Of a stretch of DNA of 64,000 nt, positions 56,289 to 64,000 are shown in pieces. Position 1 is the stretch's first letter, and every line of letters begins with the position of its first letter. This stretch comes from Favolaschia claudopus. Lineage: Eukaryota > Basidiomycota > Agaricomycetes > Agaricales > Mycenaceae. Made by a program: the position numbers and the translations under genes. The notes beneath the pieces are model-generated. The model was not told the DNA's origin, made no database searches, and was given only the letters and a program-made list of their open reading frames with translations. The stretch spans positions 930,001 to 994,000 of the forward strand of contig JAWWNJ010000051.1 in assembly GCA_037176885.1 (NCBI GenBank). Direction: 5' to 3'.

Positions 56289-57719
56289 TCACAACGCCAG
56301 ATACTTTCCAAATCCTTCCTCGCCCTTCAAAACCGCCTCTTCCTCCTGTGTCACTGCGAACATCACCTCAACCATTCCATCCGGTCTCCGCGGCAAGACA
56401 AAATTCGTAGCCTCCCCAACCAACCTAAAGCACACAACCGAACCAAACGCCTCACCCCAATCGCCGCCATACACATGGCCACTCCCCATGTTCGTGCCCA
56501 TCGCGAACCCCGTCGTGCTCGCCGTACCATTCATAAACTGATAATCGATAGCCTTGCTCGCAACGGGGTCGCGGATGAAGGCCAAGTAGCTTTTTACGAG
56601 CGCGGGCGTGATGAAGGTCACCGCGCGGCGCACCTCCGACGCGGCGCGCTGCAGGCCGGAAGGAGAGAGGAGCGTGCCGAGGTCGAGGGCGGCGACGACT
56701 TGGTAGACGGCGTTGCCGACGTAGTTTTGGGGGAGCTCGGGGAGGTGGCGCCGCGCGGAGGAGGGCATGAAGAGGTTGGTGGTGGTGGTGGGGGGGAGGG
56801 CGTCACCGGGTGGGGCGCGCCGCATGCGGATGAGGATGATCGTGCGCCACATTAGCGCCACGAGCGCGTCGTGTGTGGAGATGAATGGTGCACCGGGCGT
56901 TGAAGCGTCGGATTTGAGCTGGGCGAGTCCTGCAGCTGAGATTCGGATGAAGGCGGGGATCTGTGCGGAGGAGGCGCCGAAGATGCTGCGTCCTGGCGCG
57001 AGGGGTACTCCTCCTTCTGCGGATTTGAACATGTACGCTGGATGCTCATCGATTTTGAATTCCACGTCGCTTTCCATGTTGCACAAAACGCTGCGGTCGG
57101 TGCCGACGATCTCGGCGGCGGCTGGGGGGCCGACGACCTCGGTTTGCGGGGGTTGAATGGAAGCCCGACGCGTCTCCTCCATGAGGATTTGTGTCCAGAT
57201 GTCAGTGCCTGTTCCGTCCGAGACGGTGTGCGACATGGCCAAGGTGAGGATGGTACCACCCTCGATGGCGCTGAATTGGAGTTTACATGCGTCGTGTGGG
57301 TGATCGTTGGTGAGATCCTTGGGTACGGGCATGAGCAGATCCCAGGGTAGTTGGGAGGGAGGGAAATGGTGCGCTTCGAGCTCGTTTAGAGTGGGCATCT
57401 TTCCTCGTAGGTCTCTGACGACGAGCTCGATGCCTTTGCCGGGGAGGATGGTGCGCCAGTCTTTTTTGTCTTTAGTGGCTTCACCCGTTGGTAGGGGAGC
57501 AATGATACCGCCCAAAACTGGGCAGCGCAGAAGTAGAGCTTTTATTCCGGTTTTGAAGGTAGCGAGTTGGACATCGCGTTGAGCATCGGAGGTGCAGCGA
57601 AAGAAGAGAAGGCGGCGACTAAAATAACATAGATGGCGTGCGTCAATGGGTGGTAGCTCAACATGGAACGACGGGCCAGGGATGAACAGCGCTTCGTCGG
57701 TGAAAGATGATTCGGTCAT
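56289..57719 (-). CDS. BAHD-type/transferase-family acyltransferase
   Basis: Acyl-CoA-dependent acyltransferase (PF02458 type), intronless, about 476 residues. The start is MTESSFTDEALFIPGPSFHV at 57719; the frame is open upstream but has no ATG. Catalytic HTVSDGTG (HxxxDG) lies near 57220. Other blocks are CPVLGGIIAPLPTGEATKDK, PFISTHDALVALMWRTIILI, LPQNYVGNAVYQVVAALDLG and, near the C-terminus, YGGDWGEAFGSVVCFRLVGE in place of the usual DFGWG, ending EEGFGKYLAL. Such enzymes decorate fungal secondary metabolites. Its divergent position beside a polyketide synthase suggests a tailoring role, which is inference. Confidence 0.87.
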   Translation of the reverse strand: MTESSFTDEALFIPGPSFHVELPPIDARHLCYFSRRLLFFRCTSDAQRDVQLATFKTGIKALLLRCPVLGGIIAPLPTGEATKDKKDWRTILPGKGIELVVRDLRGKMPTLNELEAHHFPPSQLPWDLLMPVPKDLTNDHPHDACKLQFSAIEGGTILTLAMSHTVSDGTGTDIWTQILMEETRRASIQPPQTEVVGPPAAAEIVGTDRSVLCNMESDVEFKIDEHPAYMFKSAEGGVPLAPGRSIFGASSAQIPAFIRISAAGLAQLKSDASTPGAPFISTHDALVALMWRTIILIRMRRAPPGDALPPTTTTNLFMPSSARRHLPELPQNYVGNAVYQVVAALDLGTLLSPSGLQRAASEVRRAVTFITPALVKSYLAFIRDPVASKAIDYQFMNGTASTTGFAMGTNMGSGHVYGGDWGEAFGSVVCFRLVGEATNFVLPRRPDGMVEVMFAVTQEEEAVLKGEEGFGKYLAL

Positions 57720-59319
57720 TTTTCTCGAGGTGTAGGATTTTTGGTAGTGTAGTAGAGAAACCTGAAGACAACGTTGCTTTTTTAAAACGGATTCGGTGAA
57801 CAAGCGATCGGATGCGATGGATTCGGCGAGAGCTTCGTCAGAATGAGTCAAATTTCACGGAGCACAGATGACACCGGCCCGGGCAGAACGCAAGACAGAA
57901 AACGGCTCTGCGCCGCGTCGAACGAGCGCCGTTTAGTTCATTGAAGACGGGCAAAGGAACAGACACGCGATTTCGCCAGACCGCTAGATGAGCAAGTTGA
58001 GTGAAAACGGGTTGAAGAATTGAAGCCAAAGCTTGAAGCTTGAAGCGATGTGGTGACCTTCGACTCGCACAAACTCAGAGATCTGCTGTACATGTTCGCC
58101 TCACGCGGCGGCGACGACAGTGGTTGGACGCAAGAGGCGGATCTCCTTATCGTGTAATAAGTTACATACCTCGTTCTCACGCCCCCTCCCCCCGAATAAG
58201 GAAATTGATTGTTTGGCTGCACCATTCGAGCCACAAACAAACGTACGCCCTTCAGCAGCCTTCAGCTCGACAACGCGCCGTGGTCTTTCGACGGTTCCTA
58301 CACTCCTTCTAGCGTCTCAAACCTGCAAACCGTATTGAGAATAACTGATCCTGTAAATTCTGTACCCCCTACCTTGGTCCAATAATGTTCAATCCTCATC
58401 AAATACTGGATACTAGTACCCCTCTGTCCATACAACCAATGAGTACCGCGTCCCACTTCGTCGGATGACACGACTGTAGAGAAACGGTTTGGATTGGAAG
58501 AACATCACCGAGTTTGGCAACACAAAAGCAAACAAACGAAGGTTATTTGGATTCTACTCTGATGTCGCCTATGTCGCTGCATGCAAATCTTCAGGGGCAT
58601 CCCCGCTGCTGACAGTGCTGCAGGATTGTGGCGCATGTTGAAACAGCTGATCACAGTTGCAAAGCCTTGAGGTTGTCACGGTCATCGTCGGACTCTGCCA
58701 GCGCCGCGCCTTAGCCTTGATTCTATTCCAGATATTGTCGCGCACACTTTCCTCCTTCAGCCAAAGTTCCCGCTTTCCACTCCCGATCTCATGACGAATT
58801 CTTCCGTCCTTGTCCCGATGGAGAGGGTATTATTTTCAATTCCGCACTCAGTTACTTCCTGGGCCTCGGCGTACTTCAGGGGACCGTGTCGTGGAATTTT
58901 CCTTCCGTCCTTCCACGTGTTTTAGGCTGGCCGACTGGCTCAGAACGTCGCCAACTTCGGTCTTGGCCATTCTTACTTTTCGGCCTATGCCCTTGCTTTC
59001 TTGCGACCGGAGATGGATGTCCTGTTAGGAAAACACGTCGTCTCCCCGCGCTTTGTGGAAGCCCGCCAATAAGACCCAATATAGCCGACTTTCACGTTTT
59101 TCCCCCACCTCCGGATCACTCGCAACCACTTGGCCTTTGTTTCAAGTCTTGTACCTGATTATCCGTTTCATTTAGCAAGCTACGACTACTATCAGGCACA
59201 TTATCCACTCGCTTCAAGTAAGCGCTCCCCTTTCACATATGTCCATCCGCTCGCTTGTGGGACCCGCGCCAGTATAATCCATCCTCCTCCTTCTCCTCGC
59301 AACTGATTTCCCTCAAAAA
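57720..59319. promoter_or_regulatory. 1.6 kb divergent intergenic region, acyltransferase to PKS
   Basis: No credible gene is seen; short frames on both strands lack domains. The region must contain the promoters of the divergent acyltransferase (57719) and polyketide synthase (59320) genes. Its length, unusual for this window, would suit shared control, but no palindromic binding site was identified. Confidence 0.4.
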
Positions 59320-62300
59320 ATGAGCGATTGCGCGGCTACACTACTAGATGTTTTCCGCGCCTACGCTACCGATGCGTCAACGCAACAAATGCACGCAGTT
59401 GAATGCGGCAATGAATACTGGACTTACGATGACCTGAACCTCATCTCGACGGGACTGGCTTCAGAGCTCGAAACGAGACACGGCTCTAGTCCAACCCTTG
59501 CTATCATCGCAGAAAACCTGCCCTACACATTGGCTTTAAAACTTGCCGTTTGGAAGTTGGGCGGGATTGTGGCACCCATCGACCATCATACTCCCCCAGC
59601 GCTCATGAAATATATGCTCGAGAAAGTCTCACCTGCTTGCGTTGTTGTTCCAAGCACGGAGAAAGGGACGCAGCAAGCCGTACTCCGTGCGTTTCCTTGT
59701 TCGATTTTTATTTTCTGCCGCTCCAATATCAATTTATCGCATTAGAGTTGGGGCTTCATCTCTTGGGTTTCACGCCTGAAGAGACGACCATGGCGGCGCT
59801 TTCTCAACGATTCATAGACACGCTTGACGATCCCTACCCCACACCCGATTGCGAAAAACCTTGCATCTATCTCTTCACTTCCTCCGCCTCGGACGCCTCC
59901 AATATCAAATGTGTTCCATTGACGCACGAGACGCTGTTTGCTCAAGCGCACGCCCTCCTCGAATGGAACCGAAAAACCTTCCCCGACATCTCCTTCCAAC
60001 ATCTCCGCGTCCTTGGCTGGGGACCCTTCTCCCATATGCTAGCGATCCTCGATTTATCCGCTCATGTCATCCTCACTGGAGGCTGTTACATATTCGGTCT
60101 CCCTCCATCGAGCTATCATTCTGATCTTGCTGCTGTTGCTGTCAACGCCGCCACCACCATCCAGACGCGTCAACGACGCCCGATTCGATGCTACACGCCA
60201 TGGACAGGTATCGCCCCGACGTCATGACCGCCGTACCCTGGACGTTTGAGAAAGTGCGCGAGACTGTGGAGGGGGAGAATGACTCTGCGCGGCGGACGCT
60301 GTGGCTGGAGATTCTCCGAGGATTCAAGATGATTAATTTGGGGGGTGCGCCGGCGAGCGTTGAGTGTATTGCTTGGGTGAAAAAACACGGGATAAATCTG
60401 GTTTTGTCGATTGGGATGACTGAGATCGGAGGTACGCTCGCTCCCGTTTTCTTTGTTTTTTTTTGTGTGCTACGATGGTACTGATATGTGTCTGTTAGGC
60501 GCTCTCTTTCATCGAGTTGCGGATGAGAGCGATGAAGGCTGGCTCATCGAGGACCGCATTTGCTTGGATGCGGAATTAACGCTTGTGGATCAAGACGGGC
60601 GGCCCCATGAATCAGGCATGTCTTCTCCGCCTCGTGGAAAGGAAGACATCTAATCATCGGTTTAGAGGGCGAACTGTACATCTCCAGCAAAATAATCCCA
60701 ACTGGATATCTCGCTCATCCAAGCCCTTCTTTCGAGGTCGCCGCGGATGGCATCGTCACTTTCAAGACCGGCGACCGGTATTCGAGATCTGGTGGACGTC
60801 TGAAGTGGTTGGGTCGGATTGAAGACTATATCATTGTATGTATCATGTTCAAGCATATCCTCGAAACCATTCGGTTCTGCTCACAGCTCAAGTATAGCTG
60901 GATTCCGGTGAAATGGTTGATCCTCGTCTCCTTGAGAAGACTCTGGATGCGTGCTCCTCAATCCTGCGCTCATGTGTCGTCGGGAATAAATTCCTGCACG
61001 GCTCATCGCAGTTTCTGTGTGTCTTGATCGAGCTCGCTGCGGCTGCCATCGGCGGCAATGACCCGTCAACGAAACTGGATATCTCACGCGCGGTACGAGC
61101 CGTCAATCGCGAACTCGCCCCGCCGCTGCGGATTAATTGGGCTCGCGTGTTCATTTTGGAAGATGGATCGGAGAAGATACCGGTGACTAAGAAGGGTCAG
61201 ATTTGGCGCAAGAAGTTGGAAACTTTATTTGGCAGTCGTGTTGCGTCGACGAACTCTTCTTCTTCGACGATTCCCTCCGATGGAACCAAACCTGATCATT
61301 CAAGTTCTTCCACTGTGCCATCCCAGATGTCGGCATCACAGACACAGACACAGAGCGTTATCAGTGGCATCGTGCTCTCCATCGTCGGCGATGCCTTGCG
61401 CATTCCCGTCAAGACTCTCGAACGCTTCGCTGATTCGACTTTTGCCGAAGTATGTCCCTGCTTTCAATTCTAGAGTTTAAACTAGCTTTTTGACCGATTT
61501 GAATCTGTTAGTTGGGGATGGACTCCTCCGCCGCTCTGGCGATTGTAAATCAGCTAAATCGACACTTCCAACTCGATCTCCCTCGGAACACATGCCATAC
61601 TCATGTAGACCTCGCCGCCCTTACCGCCGCAATTTCTGAACGCTTGGGGCACACTGGCATCCAAATGCCGTTACCCGTGAACTCCCTTCCACCAACTGTG
61701 AACGGACTGCATTCTTCGGACGACGTGGTCATTGTTGGGCAGGCAGTGAGGCTCCCAGGCGATATCAACACCCCAGAAGCGTTCTGGGAAGCGCTCGTCG
61801 ACATGCGTCAAGATTTATTGATTCCAGTTCCCCCCGATCGCTGGGATAATGCGAGCTTCATGCCCAAGCCGGGAGAGTCGTATAAACCCGGGGATATTAT
61901 TTTCGAGAAAGCTGGGTTCGTTGAGAGTGCTAGCTTTGACCACAGTTTCTTCGGGTTTTCGTCGGCCGAAGCGTTGTATATCGCCCCCCATGCGCGACTC
62001 ATTCTCGAGACCACTTTCCAGGCGTTGGAGGATGCTAATATACCTTCTTCGCGTTGGAAGGGAACTGCGACGGGTGTTTTCACTGCTGGTGCGATGGATC
62101 ATGGATATACTAACATCTTGTTCGCGTCGGCGGGGTTTAGCGGTATGTCTAGTAGTCGTATTGTCGTGTTGGGTAGATTGTTTCTTATTCATGATATAGC
62201 CTACAGCCGCTTCCAAGGCACTGGGGTTGCTAATAGTGCTGCTTGCGGTCGTCTGAACTAGTGAGTTCTTCATTTCTTGCAAAGGAGACACTATTCAAAT

Positions 62301-64000
62301 TGTGAGCAGTTTGCTGGACATCCATGGGCCTTCAACGTCGACTGATACGGCGTGCAGCAGCGGTATGGTCGCTTTCGACCAAGGTATGTTTCAGTCACTC
62401 GCTTACCCTTTTCTCTTTTTTGATTGGATCGCATTCCAGCTGTTCGGTATCTGCAATCTGGAAAAGCTGAAACTGCAATCGTTTGTGGGCAAACACACAC
62501 TCATGGCGAGTCTTCCTTGCACCTTTTCGATATTGTTGGGGTTCTTAATATGTCCTCAAGGCCTGGAGAGTTTGCGTATATGATCTTTCTATCTGCCAGT
62601 GCTCAGATCGGCGACTGATTAGTTTGAAGGTTTCTATCAGCCCAGAAAATGGTTTCTCCCCACTCTCGTTGTGCTACTTATTCAAACGAGGCTGATGGGT
62701 TCGTCCAGTCAACTAACTTCACTTGAACACGCACTCATAACTTTTAGTTACGTTCCAGCAGAAGGAGTATGTTCCACTAACTTTGAACCCGAATATAGTA
62801 TCTGATTCAATTCTTGTAGGCCGTAGCTCTCATCCTGAAAACCAAAAACGCAGCGCTGCGTGACGGCGATAATATTTTAGCGATTGTCAAGGCCACAGAC
62901 ACGGTGCATAATGGTAGATCTCAGGGTCTCGTGGCTCCGAGTGCTGCGGCGCAAGCCAACCTACAGCGTTCGTTAATTGCCAATGCGTCGTTGTCTCCGT
63001 CGGAGATTGGGTGAGTTCCACGCCCACAAGTTGTTGGCTGCGTTACTCATGACTCTACCAGTTTTGTCGAGACGCACGGCACCGGTAACCTGGCCGATGT
63101 CTTCAAATCTACCCTGCTCATATTTGTCAATATTCAGGAACCCCTCTTGGCGATACGATTGAGATAGATGGTCTTAATGCCGTCTTTCGCCATTCACACA
63201 CGGCGGAGCGACCGCTGATCATAGGTACTGCGAAAACCTCCATTGGCCACACCGAAACTATCGCCGGCCTTGTCGGTATTGTCAAAGCTATCAAGCAGCT
63301 GTCAGTAGGAAAGGTTGCGGGACTGAGTAGTTTGTCTTCTGATCAACTCAATCCGGAGATCGATCCTACTCTCATTCCGCTCTTGATTCCATCGAACTTG
63401 GTGGATCTTCCGATAAATGGTACTTCGCAGCAGCATGCACTCGTTGTGTAGGTCCCCTTTCACCGTTGATTACAAGCTACTAAGCAGGCCCATAGTGCTT
63501 ATGGGTTCGCTGGTACACTTGCCGGCACCATTCTACAAGCGCCTCCGCCTCGCAAGGTTGAGGTTAAAGAGAATTCTTTATCCTGGATGATCTTCACTGT
63601 CAGCGCTAAATCACCAAGCGCACTGGACAGTTATATTCGCCTGTATCTGGATTTTTGTGCGAACGCGGCTCCAAAAGACTTCCAACGAATCTGCTATACA
63701 AGTTGTGTCGGCCGGGAGTTGTACCGATACCGATTCTCGTGCGTTGCGAGGGACCTGGATGATCTCGTCCTGCGTCTGAAGCAACGTCTGGCTTCTGGGC
63801 AGGCTTCACCTATTTCCGCTAGTCCGCGAACGATCTTTGCATTTCCTGGACAAGGCTCTCAATTCCATGGAATGGCCGCCCAGCTTTCAAACAGGTTCCC
63901 GGAATTCAAACGTATATTGACAACCGCGGCCGAAATGGCATCTACGTTGGCTGGATTCGATGTTTTGTCGTTGTTAGTGGGCGATAAGAAGGGTATCGAG
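59320..64000 (+). CDS. Adenylation-ACP-KS-AT polyketide synthase, 3' end beyond the window
   Basis: Multidomain synthase. It starts MSDCAATLLDVFRAYATDAS. The adenylation domain (59320 to about 61250) has WTYDDLNLISTG, LKLAVWKLGGIVAPIDHHTP, a glycine-poor nucleotide loop LFTSSASDASNIKCVPLTHE, MTEIGG, FKTGDRYSRSGGRLKWLGRI and VTKKGQIWRKK (A10 Lys). A carrier domain follows, with LGMDSSAALAIVNQLN (Ser for phosphopantetheine, about 61512). The ketosynthase begins DDVVIVGQAVRLPGDINTPE and has DTACSSG (Cys, about 62345), ETHGTG (His) and KTSIGHTETIAG (His). The acyltransferase opens FAFPGQGSQFHGMAAQLS near 63838 and is cut by the window edge. Introns are frequent. The likely product is an adenylate-primed polyketide; its identity cannot be told. 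Confidence 0.9.

Overview
The window comes from a filamentous basidiomycete, most probably an Agaricomycete. Nearly every gene is cut by short GT-AG introns of about 40 to 70 bases, genes are densely packed on both strands, and the families present (F-box/leucine-rich proteins, SMYD-like SET proteins, EthD-domain proteins, basidiomycete-only hypothetical proteins) fit that group. The species cannot be named from this sequence. No rRNA, tRNA or CRISPR was found. Exon borders were worked out by eye from splice signals and reading frames.

Layout. 1-7100: SGD1/NOM1 (minus, running off the left edge), a conserved hypothetical protein (minus) and the elongation factor IWS1 (plus). 7322-10980: three EthD-domain genes in tandem (minus), with a repeat unit between the first and second. 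11777-24269: a Ca3427-like periplasmic-binding-fold gene, a small Ser-rich protein, an F-box gene, two convergent SET genes, a TPR protein, two tiny tandem genes 13 bp apart, and a long disordered protein. 25542-35885: complete telomerase reverse transcriptase (TERT), glutathione peroxidase, a mitochondrial-carrier-like protein, an F-box gene and a coiled-coil protein. 36029-39784: a Shewanella-type phosphatase whose catalytic motifs lie on micro-exons, and a shrunken SF3B1-derived gene. 39949-43450: a fourth EthD gene with a second copy of the 7.3-9.5 kb segment, split by a 1.4 kb element with terminal inverted repeats. 44366-57719: eIF5, a DUF427 protein, a basidiomycete hypothetical protein, VPS51 head-to-head with a cytochrome b5 protein, an RS-rich protein, an enoyl-CoA hydratase and a BAHD-type acyltransferase. 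59320-64000: a polyketide synthase with an N-terminal adenylation domain, cut by the right edge.

How the genes relate. Most are unlinked housekeeping functions: 40S ribosome biogenesis (SGD1), transcription elongation (IWS1), translation initiation (eIF5), telomere maintenance (TERT), peroxide defence (GPx) and Golgi tethering (VPS51). The right end looks like the edge of a secondary-metabolite locus, with an acyltransferase and an adenylating polyketide synthase facing away from each other across 1.6 kb.

The accessory signals most worth attention are the EthD expansion with its segmental duplication, the nested TIR element, the SF3B1-derived mini-gene, the micro-exon phosphatase and the PKS locus.
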